A stretch of 64,000 nt of DNA from Planococcus citri (Eukaryota; Arthropoda; Insecta; Hemiptera; Pseudococcidae). The first letter of the stretch is position 1. The number at the start of each line of letters is the position of its first letter. The position numbers and the translations under genes were made by a program. This document shows positions 31,595 to 43,399 of the stretch, piece after piece. Below the pieces are notes generated by a model, which worked only from the letters and a program-made list of their open reading frames with translations, was not told the origin of the DNA and made no database searches. The stretch is taken from positions 4,402,001 to 4,466,000 of the forward strand of contig NC_088679.1 in NCBI RefSeq assembly GCF_950023065.1. Reading direction: 5' to 3'.

Positions 31595-31778
31595 CTCATT
31601 AGTCAAGTCATTTCAGACATTTAAACAACCAAAAAAATCTAGCAGCGAGAACTTATATTTTTAATGTAGGAAACACCATCCTCAGTAACATAGGTACTAG
31701 AAATCCCCAACAGATGGGTAAAAGAATATGATATCCACCCAGTCATCGACAACCAGTAAGTTTGATATTGAAACAGAG
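31595..31778 (+). pseudogene. Hsp70-like NBD exon (type F), internal deletion
   Basis: The start 'LISQVISDI' is followed by stops. The 'NRWVKEYDIH' stretch is present, but the whole 'WPF...GKPKVQV...EEK' part is deleted and 'agtcatcgacaaccagtaag' leads straight to the end of the exon. Donor at 31779. Confidence 0.55.
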
Positions 31779-32202
31779 GTAAATTTTCTTTATTTGTCAT
31801 CTGAAATTTCTGCACCAAAGTTGAATACCTAGTATAAATCAGCAGAATATTATGAACGGAGAGGATGGAAGGGAGATGAACGATAGAAAATATTTAAAAT
31901 CAGTATTTCAGTCCGCGCATGAAAAGTGAAGTAAACCTCAAACAATAATTTTGACTCACGAGCCTATTCGAAATTATTTCTTCATAATTATTATAAGCTC
32001 TAAAATTATCTTTAAAAAAGTGATAATTTGTCTAAGTCGACAATTTTATGGTAAAGGATAATCTAAAGGTAACAACCACAATTTTTACTACCAACAAAAA
32101 AAATGGGTGAGAGGGAGGAAGGCGGATTGAAATGTCCCATAAAAAAATCAGTGTGTGCTTCATTCATTTCCAAATATTTTGTAGCAACGCTGACTTTTGC
32201 AG
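31779..32202 (+). other. type-F intron, complete
   Basis: A 424-nt intron from the donor to 'CTGACTTTTGCAG' at 32202. Near its end a frame from 32103 is open through the acceptor into the G exon, which makes a 63-codon ORF that is not evidence of translation. Confidence 0.6.
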
Positions 32203-32342
32203 ATATGGCATCTGCTAGGAAAATGATCATGAGCAAAATTGCTCTGTATAATGATTTCAACAAAAAGGGATCTCATCTTTTGGAGAACAAATAAGAGCTA
32301 TTTTCAGCATCGTAATGTTAGTACACATGTTTTAAAACAAAG
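32203..32342 (+). pseudogene. type-G exon, copy 4
   Basis: Reads 'DMASARKMIMSKIALYNDF', 'NKKGSHLLENK', stop, as at 19868. It then runs to the donor 32343 after 'tgttttaaaacaaag'. Two copies with the same open 29 codons suggest an exon or its remnant. If the order of an Hsp70-like gene holds, this would code for the part after residue 125, but I see no diagnostic motif. Confidence 0.4.
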
Positions 32343-33329
32343 GTAAGTTTTCTCAATTCATCATTTTAAATGTCTGCGGCGAAGTGATTAACACAAATCA
32401 GCTATAGGGGAGAATCATATGCACGTAAGTAAGTACTAGGTACATATTTTATAATGTGCAAAGAAGCTAGCGAAATGAGGTTTCAGATACACTTAAAACA
32501 TACAAAATTAGCATTTCAGTCAATGCATGAAATGTTGAAAAACCCTCCAAGAATATTTTAGACCTTAGGTAGGTCTAGACACCCACCCAAAAAGTTGAAT
32601 GCGCAGACATTTTTCAAAATACCTACATATGAAGCTTTTGCCTGAATCTACTATCGTATATTTTTGGATGAAAAATTGAAATGGAAAATTCGGAGATAGT
32701 GAAGACATTCGTGACCTAAGGTGGATTTCCTGAAGAGAAAGAGGAGCAGGTTGCAGTGTCCAAAAATCAGAAACTTGTAAGATGTACATTCATATCCAAA
32801 CATTTCATAGCCATGTTGACTTTTTCAGCTCTAAAAGGGTTGTTTGACATTAAAAAAACTATGAAAATATTTGGGAACATTTAATCCTCCTTTTTCCAGC
32901 CCCGTCCAAGTCTCTCAATGACTCAATCATACCCAAAAATCAAAATCAAAATAGCATGCTTTCTTCAAAGTGACAAATTGTCTTACGAGTAGTTTTCATT
33001 AATTTTGAAACACACAACCTTTCATCCAATTCTAGAGCTGGAAATAGTCAACGTGGTAACAAAATGTTAGAAAACAGGCGAAATATTTAGAGCAACGACT
33101 TACATTTCATCTTTGTCTATTCCATTCTCTCTTATCCAACTCATCTCGACATTGTGGTGAGACAAAATTTCCATTTTATATAGGTAATTATGTTCTTTAT
33201 TGCGTTTTCAATGAAAATTGAAAATGATGATAATACTGCGCAGGTGAAATGTGATTCTCCTTATAGAAAATTTGAAATAGGAGATCCTTATCTTGTACAA
33301 GTAGATCACCTGAATTCAAAACTTTAGCG
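32343..33329 (+). pseudogene. G intron and type-H exon remnants
   Basis: The G intron carries 'ttagcatttcagtcaatgca'. The acceptor 'ttgactttttcag' (32828) precedes 'ALKGLFDIKKTMKIFGNI', then a stop. At 33243 'VKCDSPYRKFEIGDPYLVQ' and 'VDHLNSKL' are open up to a stop just before the donor (33330). Compare the open copy at 26640. Confidence 0.4.
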
Positions 33330-34344
33330 GTAAATTTTCTCAATTTGTAATCAGGAATTTTTAAAGTGAAATAAATATTTGATGCGTGAATAATTTGATG
33401 CCACATGTTGTGCATCATCGTTCACCATAAATTATCTCTTGTCAGACCAATAAGTAAGTAGGTCATGAGTCATGACGATAGGAATCGTCCAAAATACAAA
33501 CAATTCTCCCAGTATCATCGCAGCTCCCCCCACCCACCATGTGGAATTGAAAGATAATCTGGCATGTCAAGTGTCTACAAGTTCTCAAGTAGAGGTCCAA
33601 ACTCTCAAAAATGAGTATGGATTTTTACACGCTGCTGCGTAAAAATGACTTTATTGTACAATCTTCATGAATTGAATATCAGCTTTCCTAATACATCAAA
33701 TGCATTATTAGCCTTTTCATTTTCAATTGTATACATTTTTCTCAGAAGAACGCCATTAATTGAATTGATTTCATTCCAGCATGTCAAGTGTCTGCAAGTT
33801 TTCAAGTAGAGGACTAAACTCTCAAGTATGAGTAAGGTTGGTTTTTTACACACTGTTTATCACCTACTGGAATCCATCAACCAAATTGATTTCATCTATT
33901 AGTAAGTAACGTTCTTAGTTTTCAACTCTTAGTGCCCTTATTTTTCAAAATTATGGAGCTGGGGAAACATTGTACAAAGAAATCTGGCTTAAATACTCTC
34001 TAGAAGGAATGGATTTTTTATACCTATTCCATTTATGGCCTCTAGGGTTATTTTTGAATTTATTCTAAAATTTTTGAATTTCATTCTTCCGCAAGCTGTG
34101 GGTATTTATTCAGAAAGCTGATAACACTGACTTTTGATCTATTTTCGACGATTTCAACATGTTTATACCTACACCAGGGAAATTTCCAGGTGGGTGCTTC
34201 GAATGAGTTATAAATTGACTATTAAGGTGGATACAGAGATGAAAAAAAAAAAAAAAAAATGAATGAGGATTCTCGCAAAATTTAAGAGAAATCTAATTCT
34301 GAGTTTGAAATCATTCAGGAAAAAATTTTAGGTTCCAAAGGGTC
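33330..34344. other. H intron and dispersed repeat
   Basis: Parallel to 22904-23540 and 24729-25490. It contains an A run (about 34240-34258). It ends the left cassette array. No shared-type donor is found between 33330 and 44239. Confidence 0.5.
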
Positions 34345-35175
34345 CCTGAAAGGAAGCTGTGGACTCTCAAAGAGGAGGAATTTTGGATAAAATTTGGTTG
34401 TTTCACTCTAGTTCCTCCTGATCTGTTCTGGAAGAAATGGCCCAGTTCCAAAATAAAATAATTTGAGATTATGGGTCGACCTAGACTATTATCACCTTCA
34501 CAATCTTAGATCACTTCCAGGATTCCACTGATCGATTGAAAATATGCCAATCGTTTGATTTAGGTGAATTTGTGTGTTTAAAAATTTCTTCTTCTCAAAT
34601 ATTTTGCACTAATCACGCCAAAATATTGCAAGGTATCATTTCTTAAACTAGGGAAATATCTCGGAAAGCAGTGGTGACCAATCCTTTTTTCTCGGTCATT
34701 TTTTCCAATTTAAAAAAAATGATCCGTTGTTGGCTATTTTTCTCAATTTTTTAAAATTGGGCATAATAATCGAAAAAACTGGCACCACTGCGTTCTAAAA
34801 TATTTCCTCATAGGTTCAGTAAAGATATCTTTCAGTAATTTGCCTAAATTAATCTGAAATATTTGAGAAGAAGTTATAATCAAAACACGAATTTACCCGA
34901 AAATAGATACTTACCTATTTTCAACCGTTTAGTATAGACCCCTGAATGTGGACTTGGATTTTGATGGCAAATGGCTCAGGTTGACGCAGAAATTGAAATA
35001 CAACCTTTTCAAACATGGGCCACTTTTTCCAAAACAGGTTAGATATGGACTGAAGCGAAAAAAACGCAATTTTTTCAAAAGTTTCTCCTCTTCAAGGACC
35101 CATATCTAGTACTCTTCAGGGGCATTCCAGAGCTAACATTTTTTCTGAGCGATTTTCAACTGAAAATGAAGGTGG
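34345..35175. repeat. foldback repeat FB-1, copy 4
   Basis: Complete nested inverted repeat. The left arm starts 'ggactctcaaagaggaggaa' and pairs with 'tttctcctcttcaaggaccc' near 35080-35110. The inner hairpin lies at about 34631-34831 with 'aaagcagtggtgaccaat' and 'ggcaccactgcgttctaaa'. It marks the right edge of the first array. Confidence 0.7.
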
Positions 35176-36000
35176 TGACTTTTATTTTTCACTATCAACC
35201 TCCATTAACTATACATTTATCAGTCGAACAATGCGAATAAAAAGGAGCTCAGCTCTTGACCAAATGTCTTTCAAATACATGAAAAATTCAAAATTTTTTA
35301 AAAATCTCAAAAATTCATCACCACAGTATCCGTGACTTGCCGAAATCAATTTTCGAAAAAAAAATTGAAAATTGTACAATCAGAGCTTGAAAATGAAAGT
35401 TACAACGAAACATTAGTGTTCAACTTCAATAGTACTTGAAATTAAATACACACTTCATAGTAAGTAATTACTTCACTCTAGCAATATGAAATATTCTTTT
35501 GTGACCTATAAAATAACTTACCTATTAATTCACAGACAGAGATACAAATTCCGTAACATTTACCATGAAAATTTGTACTCACCTGAAACAAAAATCAACA
35601 CAATAATACATTAATTGATTTCAATCAATCGTAAGTAGGTAAGTATCATAATTCAACGCATCATTACATTAAGTGAGCCCAATTTGAGATCTACCCATTG
35701 GAGAAAAAAATGGATAAATAAACAAACAAAAAGCACTTCAATTACAAAAGTGCTCGATGTAAAATTCGGGTAATCGTATTTCCCCATTCAAGGTGGGGGG
35801 GGGGGTGAGGGGCGCTAGGGAAGCATATAAAAAAATTCATTATTCAGGTAAACCGACCACTTCAACCCACACTTCATTTAAACAATACAAACAAGTTCCA
35901 GTAATTCCCTTACTTCCACACATCCATCAAAACTCATCAGTATTTCCATTAAATTCGTATTAATCGATGATAAATACGCGTAAGTAAGTATATTCTGGAA
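35176..36000. other. unique AT-rich sequence
   Basis: No repeats shared with the arrays. On the - strand 'gtttcAGGTGAGTA' (35575-35590) is a textbook donor, which would fit a - strand transcript starting in the CpG-containing region to its right. No coding exon can be tied to it. A 10-nt G run lies near 35797-35806. Confidence 0.3.
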
Positions 36001-37690
36001 ACACAAACGATGAATTTCGCACTCGGCTGAACATCGCTCCGAGGATTTTAATGAACACTCAGCTCGCGCCTCGCAGCACTATGTGGGTTTTTTCCATCCC
36101 CTGTACCGACTTCTTACTCATTCTCTCTGTGTGTGTGTGCTGGCATATTCATTAGCGGAAATTTATTAAAAGAGCATCTATAACTAATTATCAAGTAGCG
36201 TGATAATTTAGCCGCGAAAGAGTGAGCTTTTTAGTTCGGCGTTGCGGGCGCAATCTTTCTCTAGGGGATTAGCTCGACGATAGAAGTCGTCTTTTATCCG
36301 GCTGCGGCGAAGCGACTCCAGCGAGCTATTAAAAAATTCACAAAGCTGGGCTTTTTTTACGCGTCGAGTAAAATTTACAATACGGTCGAGCCTGCCGATA
36401 TCCCTTCTCTTGCCCTTCTTCGTGCTTTATACGTGTTTTTCTCATTCCTTATTCCTCATATATCATGCATATGTAGGACGCAGATAGAAATAGGTACCTT
36501 TGCCATGTTGCTTGTACTACGAACATATAGTTCTGTTTGAATCAAAAAAACATACATTTATTCGACATACACGTAAACCTACGTGTAGTATTTTTACGAT
36601 TCGGTGAACTCGCCGGGCTACCTATCGATTCATGGCTAAGTTTTAGGTAGGTATATTATATCATTTTTTAATCAGTCGTGTTCTCAAATCTCAAATTCGT
36701 ACCTAAACAGCGCAGCAATAAGGTAAAATCTACGTCAAATTTGACGTCAACGAAAATGATACGTAAATCGGCGCATTTTCACACCAACGAGACACCAAAT
36801 GGAAGTGGCATAATCTGTTGGAAATCTGTTTCGAAAAAACAAAAAATAAAGTATCGTGTGTACTCGTAGTAATAAAAATACGTCGAGTTGAAGAAGAATT
36901 ACGACTCAGTTACGCCGGCGACGACAACACACGACAAGCAGGAAGAATGAAACAAAATACGGAAAAAACCACCCAGACAGAGCGGTGACGAGCGGGACAA
37001 AACCAAAGAGGAAGAAAACCCTTTTTCTTGTTATAAATACCTTGTTTTAAAATGCGTTTAGCGTTTGCAAAGAATAGGAAAAAAGCAGAGAGCTAACCGG
37101 AAAAAACGAATAGAGACGCATTGTTGGCGCATTTTCTACAGGATAAATGAGCATGGGATGGTTGCGAAGGGGGGAGGGGAGAGGAGACTAAAAGAGAAAA
37201 ACGAGAACAGATCAAGAATTACAATGTACGCGTTTTTGCTCCGTTTAACTCTAATGTGATAACCTCGACCCTGTGTGCGATTCTTGAAAATGTGACTGTG
37301 AAAAAAGAAAATTATGCGTAGCTCTACGTTATATGTATGATTTGAGATGCGAGCAGTTGTTGTTGTTGTTTTGATTTTTGTTATTTTTCCTTTTCCTTTT
37401 TGCGTTATTTTTGTTGGCTGAGATTTTATTAAATAAGTACGAGAGGAATCGGATTGTAGATGGAATTTGACAGAATTATGAATCTCGCCGCGCCGCCTCT
37501 GGGCGGGGGAAGGGGGTCAATTAGGGGTCGACGTGACATCGAAATCAGACATCTCGAGAACTGCAATTTGAAATCTGAGTGGGAATCAAAATCAGTGACT
37601 CGAAAAACCAACTTCTATCAATTTCAGGAATTAAGTACTTAATTTATAATAAATCAGACCATGAAAGAAGATTACTTAGATATATCAATC
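36001..37690. promoter_or_regulatory. single-copy, CpG-containing region; possible regulatory DNA
   Basis: Between the array and the satellite, base composition changes: 'cagctcgcgcctcgcagcac', 'gttgcgggcgcaatc', 'ggctgcggcgaagcgactcc', 'cgccgcgccgcctctgggcg'. TAATTA-type sites and a (GT)n run are present. No ORF has convincing coding character. The ORFs at 37065 and 37460 are charged, low-complexity frames. The composition suits a promoter or other regulatory region, but no TATA box, start site or conserved element can be proven here. Confidence 0.25.
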
Positions 37691-40600
37691 TTGAAACTTG
37701 ACTCACAAATCTATCAACGTAAATTGGAGATAATTCGTTTGCGAATGATTCGCTCATAAACGACGAATCATTCGAGAACGACTGAATTTCTTGGAACTGG
37801 ATCAATAATGCAAGGCAAGGCAATAAAAAAATACATTTTTGGGCTGTTGATAAAAAATTTAAAAAATCGTTCGCGAACGATTCGCTCAAAAACGAAGAAT
37901 CATTCGAGAACGACTGAATTTTTTTGAACTGGTAATCAATAATGCAAGGCAAGACAATAAAAAAATACATTTTTGGGCTGTCGATGAAAAAATTAAAAAA
38001 TTCGTTCGCGAACGATTCGCTCAAAAACGACGAATCATTCGAGAACGACTGAATCTCTTGGAACTGGAAATCAATAATGCAAGGCAAGCCAATTTGGTCT
38101 GTCAATAAAAAAATTTAAAAAATCGTTCGCGAACGATTCGCTCAAAAACGAAGAATCATTCGAGAACGACTGATTTTTTTCGAACTGGAAATCAATAATG
38201 CAAGACAAGCAAATAAAAAAATACATTTTTGGGCTTTCAATAAAAAAAATTGAAAAATTCGTTCGCGAACGATTTGCTCCAACAAGAAAAGTCGTTCGCG
38301 AACGATTCACTCAGAAGTGATGAATCAATTGAGAACGACTGCATCACTTTGAAAATATAATCAGATAATAGACCACAACACAAAATAAAACATTCTCCAA
38401 TCTATGAATACAAATTGTGAATGATTCGTTCGCGAACAATTCACTCAAAAAAATCGTTCACGAACGAATGAATTACTAAGAAATCACAGTAAATGTAAAC
38501 TTTGTAAAGTTGGCTATTTTAGATCTTATCACAGAAAAATTGACTCAAAATCCATCCTAAGTTTGTTGTATGTCTTGTACCTACATATTCATTGAATTGA
38601 ATTTGAAAATTGGAATGATTTTGTTTTCGAACGATTTTGTTCATAACTTATAAATCATTTCAAAACAACCGAATATCTTCCACACCAAATACAGTGATGC
38701 AAAACGTGACGAAATTTGGCTTTTTCAAATACTTATCACTGGCGAAAATAAAATAAAGAAGATATGTACTTTGAATTTCGCATAATCACTGATTGCAGGA
38801 GAGCTTCTGCTTTTCGCCTGGTAGTCGCTTTGTTGCTTAATAAATTTTTCTTCGAGTTTCTTTAAAAATTTGACTTTAAAAAGCTATCAACAAGATTTGG
38901 AGATGACTCGTTCACGAACGATTCATTCAAAAAGATGAATTATTCGAGAACGACTGAATCATTTGGAACTAAAATCAGATCATACACGATAAGAAAAAAG
39001 AAAACATTCTCCAATTTGTCAGAAAAAAATTGCGAATGATTCGTTCGCGAACGATTTGCTCAAAAAAAAGAATGATTCGCGAACGAACGAATCACTGAGA
39101 AATCAAAGTAATTGCAAAGTTCAAAAAGTTGACTATTTTAAATCTTATCACAGAAAACTTGACTCAGATCGTTCGCGAACGACTGGCTCAGAAGCGACGA
39201 ATCATTCATTAAAGAGCAACCGAATCTCCTGAAAATCAAATTTACTGAAAAAAGACGTTGCCAAGTTTGGTTTTTTACAATTATTCTCAAATGAATTAAA
39301 AATGATATTTGATGTTCTTGGCAAAAAAAAAAGTCGTTCGCGAACGAATGAATCACCAATAAATTAGACCAGATGACCGATTGCATCTTGAAACTTGGCT
39401 TCACACAATCTATCTCTGAAAACTGTAGACGATTCATTTGCGAACAATACGCTCAAGAACAATGAATCATTCGAGAACGACTTAGTCACGTGGAAATCAA
39501 ATTAGATAATTTACGAAAAGGATTCTTCGACCAGTCACTAAAATAGCGAACGAATGAATCATTGAAAAATCCAATTAGGCGTAAATATGTACATAAGTTT
39601 GTTTTATGTCTCGTACATATTCATTGAATTTAATTTGAAAACTAGACTGAATTTGTTCTCGAACGATTTTGTTCATAACTCATAACTGACAATTCATTTT
39701 AAAACAACCGAAACTCTTCCAAACCAAATACAATAATGCAGAACGTGGCGAAATTTGGCTTTTTAAAATACTTATGACTTACGAGAATAAAACAAAAATG
39801 GTAGGTAAGATTGTAAAATATGTACTTTGAATTTCCCATATTCGCTGATTGCAGGAGAGCTTCTGCTTTTTGCCTGGTAGTCGCTTTGTAGCTCAATTCA
39901 TTTTTCTTCATGTTTCTTTAAAAATCTGACGTTAAAAAGCTATCAACAAAATTTGAAAATGACTCATTCACGAACGATTCGTTCAAAAAAGATGAATTAT
40001 TCGAGAACGACTGAATCATCTGGAAATAAAATCAGATAATACACGATAAGAAAAAAGAAAACATTCTCTAATTTGTCAGAAAAAATTGAAAATGATTCGT
40101 TCGCGAACGATTTGCTCAAAAAAAGAATAATTCGCGAACGAACGAATGACCGAGAAATCAATGTAATCGCGAAGTTCGTAAAGTTGACTATTTTATATCT
40201 TATCACAGAAAACTTGACTCAGTTCGTTCGCGAACGATTGGCTCAGAACCGACGAATCATTCATTAGAGAACAACCGAACCTTTTGCAAATCAAATTTAC
40301 AGAAAAAAAACGTTGTCAAATTTGGATTTTTACAATTCATAAATGAAAATAAATTGAAGATGATATTGTTCATGAATGATGTTCTAGGTAGCAATTAAAG
40401 TCGTTCGCGAACGAATCAATCGCCAATAAATTAGACCAAATGAACGATTGCACCTTGAAACATGACTTTACACAATCTGACACTGAAAATTGAAAACGCT
40501 TCATTTGCGAATAATACGCTCACAAACAATGAATCATTCGAGAACGACTTAGTCAAGGGAAAATCAAATTAGATAATTTACGAAAAGGATTCTTCGACCA

Positions 40601-42560
40601 GTCACTAAAAAATGCGAACGAATGAATCGTTGAAAAATCAAATTAGGCGTAAATCCATCCTAAGTTTGTTTCATGTTCCGTACATATTCATTGAATTGAA
40701 TTTGAAAATTAGACTGGATTTGTTTTCGAACGATTTTGTTCATAACTGATAAATCATTTAAAAACACCCGAATGAAGAAGATAAATGTACTTTGAATTTC
40801 GCATATTCGCTGATTGCAGGAGAGCTTCTGCTTTTTGCCCGATAGTCGCTTTGTAGCTTAATTAATTTTTCTTCAAATTTCTACATATAAAAATTTGACG
40901 TTAAAAAGCTATCAACAAAATTTGGAGATGACTCGTTCACGAACGATTCGTTCAAAAAAGATGAATTATTCGAGAACGACTGAATCATCTGGAAATAAAA
41001 TCAGATAATACACGATAAGACAAAAGAAAACATTCTCTAGTTTGTCAGAAAAAAATTGCGAATGATTCATTCGCGAACGGTTTGCTCAAAAAAAGAATCA
41101 TTCGCGAACGAACGAATCACTGAGAAATCAATGTAATCGCGAAGTTCGTAAAGTTGACGATTTCAAATCTTATCACAGAAGACTTGAGTCAGTTCGTTCG
41201 CGAACGATTTGCTCAGAACCGACGAATCATTCATCACAGACAACCGAACCTCTTGCAAATCAAATTTACTGAAAAAAGACGTTGCCAAATTTGGATTTTC
41301 ACAATTCACAAATGAAAATATTGAAGATGATATTGTTCATGAATGATGTTCTAGGTAGCAATTAAAGTCGTTCGTGAACGAATCAATCACCAATAAATTA
41401 GAGCAAATGAACGATTGCATCTTGAAACATGACTTTACACAATCTACCACTGAAAATTGGAGACGATTCATTTGCGAATGATACGCTTACGAACAATGAA
41501 TCATTCGTGAATGACTTAGTCAAGGGAAAATCAAATTAGATAATTTACGAATAGGATTCTTCAACCAGTCACTAAAAAATGTGAATGAACGAATCACTGA
41601 AAAATCAAATTATGCGTAAATACATTAGGTAAGTTTGTTTTACGTCTCCTATTCATTGAATCTGAAAACTCAAAAATGGACTGCGTTTGTTCTCGAACGA
41701 TTTTGTTCATAACTGACAAATCATTTTAAAACGACCGAATCTCTTTCGGACAAAATACAGTGATGTAGAACCGTAGCGAAATTTAGCATTCATCTTCTGA
41801 AGCGAAAAAATTGTTCGCTCAAGTATTCGCTGATTGCAGAAGAGCTTCTGCTTTTTGCCTACTAGTCGCTTTGTTGCCAATTAAATTTTTCTCAGAGTTT
41901 CTTTAAAAATTTGTTAACGTTACAAAGCTAACAACAAAATTTGGAGATGACTCGTTCACGAACGATTCATTCAAAAAGATGAATTATTCGAGAACGACTG
42001 AATCATTTGGAACTAAAATCAAATAATACACGATGAGACAAAAAACCCATTCTCTAATTTGACAGAAAAAATTGCGGATGATTCGTTCGCGAATGATTTT
42101 CTCAAAAAAAAAGAATCATTCGCGAACGAACGAATCACTAAAAAATCTACTCAAGCACCGAAGAAATTATGAAACTCGAAATTTTCAATCCAATCATCCA
42201 GAATTTGACTCAATTCGTTCGCTAACGATTCGTTCAAAAAGATGAATCATTCGAGAACGACTGAATCATTTAGAACTAAAATCGGATAATACACGATAAG
42301 ACAAAAAAAAAAACATTCTCTAATTTGTCAGAAAAAATTGCGAATGATTTGCTCAAAAAAGAAGAATCATTTGCGAACGAACGAACGAACGAAACACCAA
42401 AAAATCTACTCAAGCCCCGATAAAATGATGAAACTCGAAATTTTCAATCCAATCATCCAGAATTTGACTCAATTCATTCGCGAACGATTCATCTAATTGA
42501 CAATAAATTATTGAAGAACAACCGAATCTCTCTCAAATTGAATCTAGTAAAATAAAAATA
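37691..42560. repeat. CGTTCGCGAACG palindrome satellite
   Basis: About twenty copies or close variants of TCGTTCGCGAACGA, many followed by 'ttcgctcaaaaacgacgaatcattcgagaacgactgaat'-type sequence, fill nearly 4.9 kb. At the left, units of about 135, 121 and 136 bp follow each other (palindromes at 37870, 38005, 38126 and 38262). From about 38.5 kb a higher-order unit of about 1 kb appears, marked by 'gattgcaggagagcttctgc' near 38791, 39847, 40813 and 41832 (spacing about 1056, 966 and 1019). Units differ by small indels and point changes. No protein role is proposed. The two long - strand ORFs at 37644-38310 are read-through of the units. Confidence 0.85.
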
Positions 42561-43320
42561 ATAAAGTGGCGAGCTTGACAAATGGAACTAAGCAAAATGT
42601 AAAGGATAATTAACGAACCGGAAGCACTCGCAACTTTTAAAAGATCCACCACAAGATACGAGTAGGACATCTCTTCTCACATTTAATGCGAAGAAGCACG
42701 AGCACACAAGGTTTTTATACCATGTGTAATATTTTAATGATAAAAAATGTACCTACACATGTAAATTGAAACATCCATCACGAAAAAGGAACACACGAAC
42801 GAGCATGCAGTAGAAGTGCAAATTAATCGACGGATATGGGGGATTCGCGAAGCTTTCATATGCTGATTAATACACACTCGTCGTACGATCTGCAATCTGC
42901 ATATCAAAGATCCGACCTTCTCTACGAGCATAGGTACGGTTATTTCATTAGACTGAACTTGTTGAGAAGAGTCACGCGATGAAATGTATAAGAGCTCGTG
43001 CCAATGCCATGCCAAAGGTAGCGAATTGCTTTAGGTAGGTACTTTTGACTCGTCCTTGTCGTCGGTTCAATTCATCTGCAGTTCTGTACTTAAGTATATG
43101 TAGTGGCTAAGTAAGTATAATTTCGTCATGCATAGGGCACAGGGCACGAGAGGTAGATAATTTTAATAGTGGCTTTCATCTTCGATATAGGCAAGTAAGT
43201 GGGTACAAATATGAATACTGAGCGGTTGAAAGAGCAATGAATTTGAGATTATCTCCCTATTAAAAGTTACAAAGGATCTATTAGAGTTTTTAATTCTCAG
43301 TGATTTACATCAAATAGTCC
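42561..43320. other. unique sequence
   Basis: No repeats seen. A 93-codon - strand ORF (42734-43015) starts MAWHWHELLYISSRDS and has no recognisable motif, splice context or homologue in the window. Nothing is called. Confidence 0.3.
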
Positions 43321-43330
43321 GTAAGATCTT

Positions 43331-43399
43331 TTTCTACTTTTTTTTAGGTTTTCGGGGACCCACCGGACTCCGGTTGTGAGTTCAAATCCCACGTAGATA
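43331..43399 (+). tRNA. tRNA-like remnant (pseudo-tRNA or SINE head)
   Basis: 'GTGAGTTCAAATCCCAC' (43376-43392) has the form of a T arm with a B-box-like GTTCAAATCC loop. ACCGGACTCCGGT just upstream (43362-43374) is a perfect 5-bp hairpin, as in the long variable arm of class II tRNAs. 'GTAGATA' after the T arm pairs at 6 of 7 positions with 'TTTCTAC' at 43331. A D arm and anticodon arm cannot be formed from the T-rich sequence between, so it is not a functional tRNA. Confidence 0.3.

Larger units (their letters stand above)
2796..33371 (+). repeat. array of 39 introns with a shared 5' start
   Basis: An extended donor, GT(A/G)A(A/G)TTTTCTT or a close variant, usually followed by an (A/G)TCTGAAATTTCTGC-like block, starts at 2796, 3592, 4278, 5431, 6751, 7087, 7490, 7985, 8829, 9242, 9969, 10240, 11713, 13123, 13613, 14097, 14830, 15916, 16545, 16691, 18047, 18758, 19469, 20054, 20963, 21769, 22136, 22904, 23936, 24729, 26753, 27471, 28190, 29446, 29819, 30120, 31779, 32343 and 33330. 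Eight subtypes (A-H) can be told apart by the next 60-100 bases. Many of the introns end in 'CTGACTTTTGCAG' or 'TTGACTTTTTCAG', a branch-point-plus-acceptor arrangement, for example at 16337, 19867, 21433, 32202 and 32828. Sequence between donors and acceptors is more alike than the exons. All copies lie on the + strand. Confidence 0.75.

Noticed and set aside
37691..42560. CRISPR array
   Set aside because: The repeats are long, variable, palindromic and nested in 1-kb units in eukaryotic DNA. There is no constant repeat/spacer spacing and no cas genes.
37691..42560. CENP-B box in the satellite
   Set aside because: TTCG occurs but the conserved CGGGA half and spacing are absent. The core is a simple palindrome.
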